Source: JAPUEK01 sp963815355
GTDB lineage: Bacteria; Pseudomonadota; Alphaproteobacteria; Rhodobacterales; Rhodobacteraceae
Assembly: GCA_963815355.1 (NCBI GenBank)
Contig: CAWFGJ010000006.1
Location: 372,001 to 436,000, forward strand
Direction: 5' to 3'
Length of the DNA stretch: 64,000 nucleotides
The notes beneath the pieces were generated by a model that had not been told where the DNA came from, did no database searches, and worked only from the letters and a program-made list of their open reading frames with translations. Shown piece by piece: positions 1-9,178 of this stretch. Made by a program: the position numbers and the translations under genes. The first letter of the stretch is position 1, and the number at the start of each line of letters is the position of its first letter.

Positions 1-8
1 GGCGGCAG

Positions 9-614
9 GTGAACGGTCTGGCCGATTGGGCGATACTGGCCGCCGATGGCACAACGCTGCGCCACGGCCCGCTGCCCGATACGCTGTTGAACCTGCCCCC
101 GGTCTGGGGTGCTGCGTTTGATCCGGCCACACCGCTGGCCCGCGTGCAGCGCGCGGCAGGCCGCGTCTGGACCAGCGAAGACTCCTACACGCATCCCGTT
201 CTGGGTGCCGGCCTTGGCCCTTACCGCCACGCAATCCTTGGCGATCCGGGCGGGCTTAGCCAGTTCGGCGTGCATCTGGAAGAACTGCCCCCCGGCGGGG
301 CGTCGTCCTTCCGTCACTGGCATATGGCCGAGGACGAGATGGTCCTGATGCTGGAAGGCGCGGCCACCCTGATCGAGTTTCAGGAAACCCCGCTGTTGCC
401 CGGGCAGGCCGCCTGCTGGCCCGCCGGGCTTGCCATTGGCCATTGCATGGAAAACCGCGGCACCCAGCCTGCGGTCTATCTGACCATCGGCACCCGTTTG
501 CCGACCGACACCATTCACTATCCCGATCACGATCTGATCACCCACAAAGACGGCACCGCCCGGCGCTATACCCACGCCGACGGCTCGCCACGCAGCCAGG
601 GAGAGACCCCATGA
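9..614 (+). CDS. Cupin domain protein (start uncertain, possibly truncated by window edge)
   Basis: About 201 residues with one cupin barrel. The metal-binding first cupin motif is visible as HWHMAEDEMVLMLEG near residues 103-117, and the second as a P-x5-GH stretch near residues 137-143. The cupin fold binds a metal or small ligand; the substrate cannot be read. The frame stays open to the window edge, so GTG at 9 is only the first visible start. The stop overlaps the next gene's start as ATGA, which suggests co-translation with the beta-oxidation gene. It lacks recognisable hallmarks of the DMSP-lyase cupins, so I do not name it. Confidence 0.8.
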   Translation: MNGLADWAILAADGTTLRHGPLPDTLLNLPPVWGAAFDPATPLARVQRAAGRVWTSEDSYTHPVLGAGLGPYRHAILGDPGGLSQFGVHLEELPPGGASSFRHWHMAEDEMVLMLEGAATLIEFQETPLLPGQAACWPAGLAIGHCMENRGTQPAVYLTIGTRLPTDTIHYPDHDLITHKDGTARRYTHADGSPRSQGETP

Positions 615-2815
615 CCGACGCAATCACCCGCGATTTCACCATGACCACCGACGCCGACGGTGTTGCCACCATCGTGTGGGACGTGCCGAACAAGTCGATG
701 AACGTCATGTCCACGGCAGCCTTTACCCTGCTCAGCGATCTGGTCGATCAGGCACTGGCCGACGCGGCGGTAAAGGGGATCATCATCACCTCGGGCAAAA
801 AGGATTTCGCCGGGGGAATGGACCTGAACGTCATCGCCCAGATGCGCGCGGGCGGCGTGCAGACGATCTTTGACGGCGTGATGGCCATGCATGGCGTGCT
901 GCGCAAGATTGAACGCGCAGGCATGGACCCCAAGACGCTGAAGGGGGGCAAACCGATTGTCGCGGCCCTGCCGGGCACGGCCCTTGGCATCGGGCTGGAG
1001 GTGCCGCTGTCGTGCCACCGCATCATTGCCGCCGATAACCCCAAGGCCAAGATCGGCCTGCCGGAAATCATGGTCGGCATCTTTCCGGGCGCAGGCGGCA
1101 CCACCCGTCTGGTCCGCAAACTGGGCGCGATGATGGCCGCGCCCTACCTGCTGGAAGGCAAACTGTCAGACCCGAAGTCGGCCAAGGCGGGCGGCATCAT
1201 CGACGAGGTGGTCGCCCCCCAAGACCTGCTGACCCGCGCCAAGGAATGGGTTCTGTCGGCCAAGGACGCCGATCTGGTCAAGCCCTGGGATGCCAAAGGC
1301 TACAAGATGCCCGGCGGCGCCCCCTATCATCCCGCGGGTTTCATGACCTTTGTCGGCGCCAATGCGATGGTTCTGGGCAAGACCATGGGCGTCTATCCCG
1401 CCGCCAAGGCCTTGCTGGGCGCGGTCTATGAAGGCGCACTGGTGCCCTTTGACACCGCGCTCAAGATTGAGGCACGTCAGTTCACCTCGGTGCTGATGAA
1501 CCCGTCGTCTTCGGCGATGATCCGCAGCCTTTTCATCAACAAAGAGGCGCTGGAGAAAGGCGCCAACCGTCCCGCTGTGCCGGATCAGACCGTGCGCAAG
1601 GTGGGGATCATCGGGGCCGGCATGATGGGGGCGGGGATCGCCTATGTCAGCGCCAATGCCGGGATCGAAGTCGTGCTGATCGACGCAGCCCAAGACTCCG
1701 CCGACCGGGGCAAGGCCTATTCCGAGACCTTGCTGGACAAGGGCATCGCCCGCCGCAAGGTGACACCCGAAAAGAAGGCCGAGGTTCTGGCCCGCATCAC
1801 CGCCACCACCGATTATGCCGCCCTTGCCGGGGCCGATCTGATCGTCGAAGCGGTGTTCGAGGACATGAAGGTCAAGGCCGAGGTCACCGCCAAGGTCGAA
1901 GCTGCCGTCGGTGCCGATTGCGTCTTTGCCACCAACACCTCAACCCTGCCAATCTCGGACCTTGCCCGCGCCAGCCAGCGGCCGGATCAGTTCATCGGCA
2001 TCCACTTCTTCTCGCCCGTCGACAAGATGATGCTGGTGGAAATCATCCGGGGCAAAAAGACCGGGGATCGCGCCGTGGCCAAGGCGCTGGATTTCGTGCG
2101 CCAGATCCGCAAGACCCCGATCGTGGTGAATGACGCGCGGTTCTTCTACGCCAACCGCTGCATCATCCCCTACATCAACGAAGGCATCCGCATGGTGGCC
2201 GAAGGGGTGGAACCGGCGCTGATCGAAAACGCCGCCAAACTGGTCGGCATGCCGCTTGGGCCGCTGCAACTGGTTGACGAAACCTCAATCGACCTCGGCG
2301 TGAAAATCGCCAAGGCGACCAAAGCCGCGATGGGCGATGCCTATCCCGATGGCGCGGTGGATGAGGTGCTGTTCTGGATGGCGGATCAGGGCCGCATGGG
2401 CAAAAAGGCCAACGCGGGCTTTTACGCCTATGACGCGGCGGGCAAGCGCGAGGGGCTTTGGGACGGGCTGGCCGCCCAGTTCCCGGTGACCGACGCGCAA
2501 CCGGAGCTTACCCATGTGCAGCACCGCCTGCTGATGGCCCAAGTGCTGGAGGCGGTGCGCGCGCTGGAGGACGGCGTGCTGACCGACATCCGCGAAGGCG
2601 ATGTGGGCGCGATCCTTGGCTGGGGCTTTGCGCCGTGGTCGGGCGGTCCGTTCTCGTGGCTGGATATGCTGGGCGCGGGTCGCGCGGTGGAAATCTGCGA
2701 TGGCCTGACTGCCTCGGAAGGCGCGCGCTTTGCCACGCCCGCCCTGCTGCGCGACATGGCTGCCAAGGGTGACACCTTCTATGGCCGCTTCGGCGGCGCA
2801 CAAAAGGCGGCCTGA
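611..2815 (+). CDS. fadJ: Bifunctional enoyl-CoA hydratase / 3-hydroxyacyl-CoA dehydrogenase (FadJ/FadB type)
   Basis: A 734-residue multifunctional fatty-acid oxidation enzyme that hydrates enoyl-CoA and oxidises the 3-hydroxyacyl-CoA with NAD. The N-terminal crotonase domain (about 10-200) shows GLEVPLSCHRII and GLPEIMVGIFPGAGG, which carry the two usual catalytic Glu. The dehydrogenase domain starts near 331 with GIIGAGMMGAGIA, has the catalytic His in GIHFFSPVDK near 464, and is followed by the C-terminal 3HCDH domain (FFYANRCIIPYINEG). Start ATG 611 overlaps the cupin stop; a longer open frame upstream overlaps the cupin gene and is not used. No thiolase partner lies in the window. Confidence 0.95.
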   Translation: MTDAITRDFTMTTDADGVATIVWDVPNKSMNVMSTAAFTLLSDLVDQALADAAVKGIIITSGKKDFAGGMDLNVIAQMRAGGVQTIFDGVMAMHGVLRKIERAGMDPKTLKGGKPIVAALPGTALGIGLEVPLSCHRIIAADNPKAKIGLPEIMVGIFPGAGGTTRLVRKLGAMMAAPYLLEGKLSDPKSAKAGGIIDEVVAPQDLLTRAKEWVLSAKDADLVKPWDAKGYKMPGGAPYHPAGFMTFVGANAMVLGKTMGVYPAAKALLGAVYEGALVPFDTALKIEARQFTSVLMNPSSSAMIRSLFINKEALEKGANRPAVPDQTVRKVGIIGAGMMGAGIAYVSANAGIEVVLIDAAQDSADRGKAYSETLLDKGIARRKVTPEKKAEVLARITATTDYAALAGADLIVEAVFEDMKVKAEVTAKVEAAVGADCVFATNTSTLPISDLARASQRPDQFIGIHFFSPVDKMMLVEIIRGKKTGDRAVAKALDFVRQIRKTPIVVNDARFFYANRCIIPYINEGIRMVAEGVEPALIENAAKLVGMPLGPLQLVDETSIDLGVKIAKATKAAMGDAYPDGAVDEVLFWMADQGRMGKKANAGFYAYDAAGKREGLWDGLAAQFPVTDAQPELTHVQHRLLMAQVLEAVRALEDGVLTDIREGDVGAILGWGFAPWSGGPFSWLDMLGAGRAVEICDGLTASEGARFATPALLRDMAAKGDTFYGRFGGAQKAA

Positions 2816-2828
2816 ACGGGTTTCGGCG

Positions 2829-2850
2829 GGGCGGCCTTTCGGGGCCGCCC
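2829..2850. terminator. Hairpin terminator between convergent genes
   Basis: GGGCGGCC (2829-2836), six-base loop, GGCCGCCC (2843-2850). It is an 8-bp perfect stem in the 51-base gap between the fadJ stop and the convergent dehydrogenase stop. A short T-rich stretch follows on the plus strand. Confidence 0.6.
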
Positions 2851-2866
2851 TGCGCTTTTGCAGGCC

Positions 2867-3814
2867 CTAGACCGGGTTCGGCAGGGCACGTCCTTCGGCC
2901 CAGGCAATCAGGTTGTCCAACGCCATCTGGCCCATGCTTTCGCGCACTTCCAGCGCCGCCGTGCCCAGATGGGGCAACAGCACCACCTGTTCCAGCGCCC
3001 GCAACGGCTCTGGCACGGCTGGCTCAAACTCATACACGTCCAGCCCGGCCCCGGCGATCTGCCCGGACTGCAGTGCCGCCACCAGCGCCGCCTCGTCCAC
3101 CACATCCCCGCGCGAGATGTTGACGAAAATCCCCGTCGGGCGCATCGCCGCCAAAGCCTGCGCGTTGATCAGATGATGCGTCGCAGGCCCCCCCGGCACG
3201 GCGACCACAACGAAATCGGCCGCCATCGCCTCGGCAAGCGGCACCTGGCGCGCGGGCAGACCCGCCTCGGTGACCGAGCGGTTGTAGAACACCACCTCCA
3301 TCCCAAAGCCGTAATGGCAGCGCCGCGCAATCGCCTTGCCGATCCGCCCCATGCCGATCACTCCCAGCCTGCGCCCGGTCACGTGCTGGCCCAGCATTTG
3401 CGTCGGATGCCAGCCCGCCCAAGCGCCCGCGCGGACCAACCGCTCGCCCTCGCCCGCGCGCCGGGCCGCCATCAGGATCAGCGTCAGCGCGATATCGGCG
3501 GTTGCATCGGTCACAGCGCCGGGGGTGTTGGACACCACCAACCCCGCCGCTCGCGCCGCGCCCACGTCGATATGGTTATAGCCCACCCCGAAATTCGCCA
3601 AAATCCGCGCGCGCGGTTTCGGCACATCGGCGAACACATCGGCCTGAAACCGGTCGCCCAGAGTCGGCAACACGGCATCAAAGTCGCGCAGGGCCGCGCG
3701 CAATTCCGCGGGCTGCAGGGGGCTCGTGTCATCGCGCAGGGTCACGTCAAAGCGGGCGCGGGCGGCGGCCAGCACGGTTTCGGGCAGGCGACGGGTGATC
3801 AGGACTTTGGTCAT
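2867..3814 (-). CDS. D-2-hydroxyacid dehydrogenase (glyoxylate/hydroxypyruvate reductase type)
   Basis: A 315-residue NAD(P)-dependent dehydrogenase. The Rossmann motif GVIGMGRIGKA lies at about 151-161. Catalytic residues of the family are visible: Arg235 in NISRGDVVDE, Glu264 in YEFEP and His282 in LPHLGTA. It probably reduces glyoxylate or hydroxypyruvate, or oxidises D-glycerate; the exact substrate cannot be read. ATG at 3814 shares one base with the stop of the upstream tRNA-binding gene (TGATG). The open frame extends further upstream but only over that gene. Confidence 0.88.
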   Translation of the reverse strand: MTKVLITRRLPETVLAAARARFDVTLRDDTSPLQPAELRAALRDFDAVLPTLGDRFQADVFADVPKPRARILANFGVGYNHIDVGAARAAGLVVSNTPGAVTDATADIALTLILMAARRAGEGERLVRAGAWAGWHPTQMLGQHVTGRRLGVIGMGRIGKAIARRCHYGFGMEVVFYNRSVTEAGLPARQVPLAEAMAADFVVVAVPGGPATHHLINAQALAAMRPTGIFVNISRGDVVDEAALVAALQSGQIAGAGLDVYEFEPAVPEPLRALEQVVLLPHLGTAALEVRESMGQMALDNLIAWAEGRALPNPV

Positions 3815-4149
3815 CAGAACAGCTTTCCGCCCAACGGCACCTCTTGCCCCGGACCGATCAGCACCACCTCGCCATCGGCATCGGGCAGGCCCAGCACCAG
3901 CACCTCGGACAACACCTTGCCGATCTGGCGCGGCGGAAAGTTCACCACGGCCAGCACCTGCCGCCCGATCAACCCTTCGGGCGTGTAATGCGCGGTGATC
4001 TGTGCCGAAGACCGTTTTTCGCCCAAATCCCCCCCGAAATCGACCCATAGCTTGTAGGCAGGCTTGCGCGCCTCGGGGAACGGTTCGGCGCGGGTGATGC
4101 GGCCCACGCGAATATCCACCCGCTCAAAATCGGCATAGGTGATGGTCAT
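3814..4149 (-). CDS. csaA: CsaA-like tRNA-binding domain protein
   Basis: 111 residues, the whole of a stand-alone tRNA-binding OB-fold. FERVDIRVGRITRAEPFPEA at the N-terminus and the ending ADGEVVLIGPGQEVPLGGKL are typical of CsaA/YgjH and of the extra domains of Met- and Phe-tRNA synthetases. In Bacillus CsaA acts in protein export as a chaperone; here the role is unknown. ATG 4149 overlaps the proC stop as ATGA, and its own stop overlaps the dehydrogenase start, so proC, csaA and the dehydrogenase form one minus-strand operon. Confidence 0.85.
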   Translation of the reverse strand: MTITYADFERVDIRVGRITRAEPFPEARKPAYKLWVDFGGDLGEKRSSAQITAHYTPEGLIGRQVLAVVNFPPRQIGKVLSEVLVLGLPDADGEVVLIGPGQEVPLGGKLF

Positions 4150-4959
4150 GCGCCCAACTCCCGCCCACGATCCGCCGCCGCCTTGATGGCGCGGGTCAAC
4201 AGGTCGGGAAAGCCGGTTTCGGCATCCATCAGCACGGCCAGCGCCGCCGCCGTGGTGCCCCCCGGCGAGGTGACGTTGATCCGCAACTGTGCGGCGGTGT
4301 CGGCAGACTGATAGGCCAGCTCCCCCGCGCCGCAGACGGTGGCACGCGCCAATTGCATCGCCACATCAGGCGACAGGCCCTGCGCGACGCCGCCTGCGGC
4401 CATCGCCTCGATCAGATGGAACACATAGGCCGGGCCGGAACCGGAAACCCCGGTCACCGCGTCGATCTGATGCTCACCGTCCAGCACCACCACCTCCCCC
4501 ACGGCCTGCATCAGGCTGTTGGCCAGCGCCAGTCCCTCGGCCCCGGCAAAGCGGTTGGCGCAGATGCCGGTGATACCGCGCCCGACCATCGCCGGGGTGT
4601 TGGGCATGGTGCGCACGATCGGGGTGCGCGCGCCCAACGCGGCCTCAAAGGTGGCAATCGAGGTGCCGGCGGCGATGGACACAAACAGCGTCTTGCCGTT
4701 GCCCAAGGCCTGCAACGCGGGCAAGGCCGCGCCCATCATCTGCGGCTTGACCGCCAGAAGCGCCACGGCGGGGGCAGGCGGAATACCGTCGTTCAGATGC
4801 ACCCCGCTGCCGCGCAGCCAATCGCGTGGGGTTGGGTTCAATCACCCAGACCGCGTCGGGCGGCACCCCCGCCGCCAACCATCCGGTCAGCAGCGCCGTC
4901 CCCATCTTGCCACAGCCCAAAAGCACCAACCCGTCACGGGCAACCGTCTCTAGCGTCAT
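4146..4959 (-). pseudogene. proC: Pyrroline-5-carboxylate reductase, split by a single-base frameshift
   Basis: This would be the last enzyme of proline synthesis. Residues from ATG 4959 give MTLETVARDGLVLLGCGKMG, with the Rossmann Gly motif, and run well to VIEPNP near 4828. The homologous sequence then continues one base out of frame (DWLRGSGVHLNDG) and runs to 4146 with the family's GSGPAYVFHLIEAM and SPGGTTAAALAVL. Removing the A read from plus position 4827 restores EPNPRDWLRG. The two frames sum to about 271 residues, the normal ProC size. It is either a sequencing error or a real frameshift. Upstream gene of the csaA operon. Confidence 0.85.
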
Positions 4960-5060
4960 TCCAGCCTCCGATTTCGGGGCAGGTTAGGCGCGGCGCGCGG
5001 TGGCTTCAATGGGGGAAAGGGTCGGGGGGGAGGAAAGGCCCCGTGTTCGAAAGGGGCGGC

Positions 5061-5564
5061 TCAGGCCCGACCGTAGGCCTCGGCAATGGCGACTTTCATC
5101 GCATCCACCGGGGTTTTGTCGGCCCAGGAGACAAGCTGGAACGCCGGATAGAACCGCTCTGCCGCCATCACCGCCGAAGATATAAGCCGGTCAATCTGTT
5201 CCGGCCCCGCCATCTGTCCGCCCGCAAGGCACAGTCCATAGCGCCAGACCATCAGCTTCTGGTCGGCCCAATAGGTGAAAGCCCCGGTCCAGACCATGTC
5301 ATTGCAGCGGTTCAGCACATCGTAAAGCGCGCCCATCCGGGCAATCGGCGGCTCCATCTCGAAGGTGCAGATCAGCCGTAGCGTTTCATCCTGCGCCGAC
5401 CACGCCAGCGTCAGCGAATAGGTGCGCCACTGCCCCTCGACCGCCATGGCGATCTGGTCATCGGTCACCCGGTCAAATTCCCATTCATGCAGCGCCGCAA
5501 GATTTTCGACGATGTCGATGGGGTGCAGATCATCGCCGGATAGGTAGTCTTCGGATAGCGACAT
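5061..5564 (-). CDS. YbjN domain protein
   Basis: 167 residues, soluble, with the length and layout of the YbjN family, which has a fold like type III secretion chaperones. It starts MSLSEDYLSGDDLHPIDIVE and has the conserved-looking FEMEPPIARMGALYDVLN helix. In Rhodobacterales such genes often lie by proC, as here (101 bases from it). No catalytic residues are visible; the role is unknown. ATG 5564 is used. The 236-base gap upstream (5565-5800) contains the AT-rich stretch where its promoter should lie. Confidence 0.75.
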   Translation of the reverse strand: MSLSEDYLSGDDLHPIDIVENLAALHEWEFDRVTDDQIAMAVEGQWRTYSLTLAWSAQDETLRLICTFEMEPPIARMGALYDVLNRCNDMVWTGAFTYWADQKLMVWRYGLCLAGGQMAGPEQIDRLISSAVMAAERFYPAFQLVSWADKTPVDAMKVAIAEAYGRA

Positions 5565-5800
5565 GGCCCTGCCTCACTATAAAGCCGCAAAGGGGTTGAA
5601 ATCCCCTACTGGCTGAGCGCCCAGCAAGTTACTGCGGATGCCTTACGCGCTCTTACTAAATATAGTGTTCCTGCGAGGGAAGTCTGTAAAGTGAATTCTT
5701 GGGAAATCTTCTGTGGACAAGTGTTGATTGTGGCCGCGCCAAGCGCTTGGCACAACGCAGAGTTGTCAAGGCAGCGAGATGCGCCTGCGCCACGCCCCCC

Positions 5801-7522
5801 TCAGGGGATCACTTCAAAGCGGTCCACGTCCACCATGCCAAAATCGGTGATTTTCAGATGCGGGATCACCGGCAGCGCAAGAAAGGCAAGTTGCAGGAAC
5901 GGCTCTTCCAGCACAACGCCCAGCGACCGTGCGGCAGCGCGCAGGGCGATCAGGTCGCGATGCACCACCTCAAACGGCTCAAGGCTCATCAACCCGGCCA
6001 GCGGCAGGGCGAGTTCTGCCAGCACCTTGCCGCCCTCCACCACCACAAAGCCGCCCTCGATCTCGCCCAGACGGTTGGCGGCCAATGCCATATCAGCATA
6101 ATCCACCCCCACCACCGCGATGTTGTGGTGATCGTGGCACACGGTTGACGCGATGGCGCCGCGCTGCAACCCGAACCCCTGCACAAACCCGGTCGCCCGG
6201 TTGCCGTTCACCCCGTGCCGTTCGATCACCGCAATCTTGATCAGATCGCGGCTTAGGTCCGGGCGCTTGTCGCCGTCTTCAGGGGCGATATCAAAGGTCA
6301 GATGCGGGGTGATGATCTTGCCCGGCACAATCCCGATCACCGGCGTTTCCACCTTGTTGCCGCTGGTGCGGAAATGCGCGGCCAGAACCGGCTGCGCCTT
6401 GACCGAGTGGCGCGCGACGGGGGGGATCGTCGCCCGTGCGGCGAACGCCTCTGGCGTGGCCTCAACCCCGCCGGCAAAGACCCGCGACACGACGCAGGCC
6501 GCCAAATCGTCAATCACCGCAATATCGGCCCGCTTGCCGGGGGCGATCAGCCCGCGATCCTTCAGGCCAAAGGCCTCCGCCGCCGACAGGCTGGCGGCGC
6601 GATAGGTGGCAAGTGGTGACGCGCCAAGGGCAATGGCCGTGCGGATCAGGTAATCCAGATGCCCATGTTCCGCGATGTCCAGCGGGTTGCGGTCATCGGT
6701 GCACAGGCACAAATACGGCGCGTGGCGTTCGGTCAGCAACGGGGCCAGCGCGTGCAAGTCCTTGGAAACCGACCCTTCGCGGATCAGCACCCGCATCCCC
6801 TTGCGCAGCTTTTCCAGCCCCTCTTCGGCGGTCGTCGCCTCATGTTCGGTGCGGATGCCAGCCGCGATATAGCCGTTCAGGTCATTGCCGCGCAGCAAGG
6901 GCGCGTGCCCGTCGATGTGGCGCCCGGCAAAAGCCTCCAGCTTGGCCATGCAGCCCGGATCGCGGTGCAGCACGCCGGGATAGTTCATGAATTCGGCCAG
7001 CCCGATCACGCGCGGATGATCCATCAGCGGCGCGATATCCGCCGCCTCCAGCCGCGCGCCGGTGGTTTCCATATGGGTGGACGGCACGCAGGACGACAGC
7101 TGCACCCGGATATCCATCAAGGTCAGGGCCGAGGCCTCCAGAAAGTAATGAATCCCCGTCAGCCCACACACATTGGCAATCTCATGCGGATCACAGATCG
7201 CCGTGGTCACCCCATGCGGCGTGACACAGCGGTCAAACTCAAACGGCGTCACAAGGCTGGATTCGATGTGCAAATGCGTGTCGATAAACCCCGGCACAAG
7301 GATTTTCCCTGACAGGTCAATCTCTTGCCGTCCGGTATACTGCCCGAAGACCCCCACGATCACATCACCGCAGATCGCCACATCGGTTTCCACCAGATCG
7401 CCGGTGATCAGATCAAACACCCGCGCGCCCTTCAGCACCAGATCGGCAGGCACAAGTCCGCGACCTTGGTCGATGCGATCTGCAAGGGCGGCGCGCGGGG
7501 CCGCGTGGGGGGCTTGGGACAT
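5801..7522 (-). CDS. ade: Adenine deaminase
   Basis: 573-residue amidohydrolase that deaminates adenine to hypoxanthine for purine salvage. The metal-binding motif DTHLHIESS lies at 81-89 after the usual SGKILVPGFI. Further family motifs are DGHAPLLRG, TEHEATTAEEG, LCTDDRNPLDI and PGKRADI. The C-terminal Ade domain has VCHDHHNIAVVG. Start ATG 7522 gives MSQAPHAAPR; the frame is open 88 codons further upstream, but that extension looks non-coding and overlaps the divergent exporter's upstream region. Lone gene, divergent from the EamA exporter. A 14-bp palindrome lies about 50 bases past the stop, at 5738-5751. Confidence 0.93.
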   Translation of the reverse strand: MSQAPHAAPRAALADRIDQGRGLVPADLVLKGARVFDLITGDLVETDVAICGDVIVGVFGQYTGRQEIDLSGKILVPGFIDTHLHIESSLVTPFEFDRCVTPHGVTTAICDPHEIANVCGLTGIHYFLEASALTLMDIRVQLSSCVPSTHMETTGARLEAADIAPLMDHPRVIGLAEFMNYPGVLHRDPGCMAKLEAFAGRHIDGHAPLLRGNDLNGYIAAGIRTEHEATTAEEGLEKLRKGMRVLIREGSVSKDLHALAPLLTERHAPYLCLCTDDRNPLDIAEHGHLDYLIRTAIALGASPLATYRAASLSAAEAFGLKDRGLIAPGKRADIAVIDDLAACVVSRVFAGGVEATPEAFAARATIPPVARHSVKAQPVLAAHFRTSGNKVETPVIGIVPGKIITPHLTFDIAPEDGDKRPDLSRDLIKIAVIERHGVNGNRATGFVQGFGLQRGAIASTVCHDHHNIAVVGVDYADMALAANRLGEIEGGFVVVEGGKVLAELALPLAGLMSLEPFEVVHRDLIALRAAARSLGVVLEEPFLQLAFLALPVIPHLKITDFGMVDVDRFEVIP

Positions 7523-7643
7523 GGCAGGCTCCTTCATTCGCCCTAGGGAAGCGCAGCGGCGCCGCCGCGTCCAGCGGGAAAACGCGCGGCCCAAATCACA
7601 TTGCCCTCTTGTGAACCGCCGCGAAGAGTGGAAGACCGGGCCC

Positions 7644-8567
7644 ATGCGACCCTTACGCGGCATCCTGCTCAAACTCGTCTCGGTGATGATCTTCATCGTG
7701 ATGGCGGCGCTGATCAAAACGACGGCGCAGCACGTCCCTTCGGGCGAGGTGGTGTTTTTCCGCTCGTTCTTTGCCATTCCCGTCATTGTTGTCTGGCTGA
7801 TCTATCAGCGCGAATTTCCCGGAGGCCTGAAATCGGCCAACCCGCTGGGCCATGTGTGGCGCGGCATGATGGGAACCTTGGCGATGGGGCTTGGCTTTGC
7901 GGGGCTGGCCTACCTGCCCCTGCCCGAAGTGACCGCCATTGGCTATGCCGCCCCGCTGCTGACGGTCGTCTTTGCTGCGATGTTTCTGGGCGAAACGGTG
8001 CGCCTGTTCCGCATTACGGCGGTGGGTCTGGGGCTGATCGGCGTGTTGATCGTCCTTGGCCCCCGCCTGACCACCTTTTCCGGCGAGGTCAGCGACCACC
8101 GTCAGGCCTTTGGCGCGATGCTGGTGCTGGGGGGCGCTGTCTTTGCCGCCTTGGCACAGGTCTTTGTCCGCAAACTGATCCTGACCGAGAAGACCCCCGC
8201 CATCGTTTTCTGGTTTTCGCTGACAGCCTCGGTCCTGTCGCTGATCACGCTGCCCTTCGGTTGGGTCATCCCCACGCCGACAGAGACGGTAACCTTGGTC
8301 GCGGCGGGCATTCTGGGCGGGTTTGGCCAGATTTTCCTGACATCCAGCTACCGTGAGGCGGATGCTTCGGTCGTGGCGCCCTTTGACTATGCGTCAATGC
8401 TGTTCGCGCTGGCGATCGGCTATTACGTGTTTGATGAGGTGCCAACCCTGCAAATGCTGGGCGGCGCGTCGCTGGTCGTGGCGGCGGGCATCCTGATCAT
8501 CTGGCGCGAACGCAAACTGGGGCTGGAGCGGGCCAAGGCGCGCAAGTCGATGACCCCGCAGGGCTAG
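7644..8567 (+). CDS. EamA/DMT family inner-membrane transporter
   Basis: 307 residues with about ten hydrophobic segments arranged as two EamA repeats, the size of drug/metabolite exporters. The first repeat has PSGEVVFFRSFFAIPVIV and the second ends with the usual EVPTLQMLGGASLVVAAGI. The substrate is unknown. ATG 7644 gives MRPLRGILLKLVSVMIF, placing the first membrane segment at the N-terminus; the longer open frame upstream overlaps adenine deaminase. Its stop overlaps the stop of the convergent kinase by four bases. Confidence 0.88.
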   Translation: MRPLRGILLKLVSVMIFIVMAALIKTTAQHVPSGEVVFFRSFFAIPVIVVWLIYQREFPGGLKSANPLGHVWRGMMGTLAMGLGFAGLAYLPLPEVTAIGYAAPLLTVVFAAMFLGETVRLFRITAVGLGLIGVLIVLGPRLTTFSGEVSDHRQAFGAMLVLGGAVFAALAQVFVRKLILTEKTPAIVFWFSLTASVLSLITLPFGWVIPTPTETVTLVAAGILGGFGQIFLTSSYREADASVVAPFDYASMLFALAIGYYVFDEVPTLQMLGGASLVVAAGILIIWRERKLGLERAKARKSMTPQG

Positions 8568-9178
8568 GTCCGCGCCCAAGGCGTGATCCGGAACTCCGCC
8601 GGGCGCGACCCGGCCAGCACACGGCGGACATTGGGCATATCGTTGCCGTCGATCCAGTCGCGCGCCTCTTGCGGGGTTTTGCCAAACTGCGCCCAACGGT
8701 CCAGCAAGCGGCGCTCCAACTCAGCCTCGGCCACGTCAATCGCCACGGTCACGTCATAGCGGGCATCGGTCCAAGGCGCCTCATCCAGCAACAGGTAGTT
8801 GCCCTCAACCACCAAAATCCGGTCAGCCGGGCCGATGATTTCGGCCCCAGCGCGCGCGATTTCCAGCGCCCGGTCAAAGGTCGGTATCGCCACCTCCTCC
8901 TCAGACCGCAGACGGGCCAGCAGATGCAGGAACCCGGCGACATCGTAGGTTTCCGGCGCGCCTTTGCGGTCGCGCAGGCCACGGGCGATCAGCACCGCGT
9001 CGTCATAGTGGAACCCGTCCATCGGCACGGCCCGCGCGCCGACGCCCAGCGCGGCCACCAGATCGGCGGCCAGCGTTGATTTTCCCGAACCGGGCGGGCC
9101 GACAAGGGCGACCAGAAGCCGCCCTTGCGTTTGCTGCGCCCGCCGGTGAAGGATTTTGGCAAGCTCAGTCGGGGTCAT
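8564..9178 (-). CDS. frcK: P-loop kinase of the sugar ABC operon (FrcK-like)
   Basis: 204 residues of the uridine/panthothenate-kinase-like P-loop family. The Walker A sequence GPPGSGKST is at 27-35, followed by VPMDGFHYDD and LVVEGNYLLLDE, typical of FrcK/YggC-type kinases. In Sinorhizobium meliloti frcK closes the frcBCAK operon for fructose, mannose and ribose uptake, and the same gene order is seen here. ATG 9178 overlaps the frcA stop as ATGA. Phosphorylation of the imported sugar is an inference from context. Confidence 0.82.
   Translation of the reverse strand: MTPTELAKILHRRAQQTQGRLLVALVGPPGSGKSTLAADLVAALGVGARAVPMDGFHYDDAVLIARGLRDRKGAPETYDVAGFLHLLARLRSEEEVAIPTFDRALEIARAGAEIIGPADRILVVEGNYLLLDEAPWTDARYDVTVAIDVAEAELERRLLDRWAQFGKTPQEARDWIDGNDMPNVRRVLAGSRPAEFRITPWART

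Noticed and set aside
9..614. Cupin as a DMSP lyase (DddW/DddQ/DddL)
   Set aside because: The metal motif is present but the distinguishing active-site text is not, and no dmdA/ddd neighbours are visible.
7523..7786. N-terminal extension of adenine deaminase
   Set aside because: Open but lacks family similarity and runs into the divergent exporter gene.
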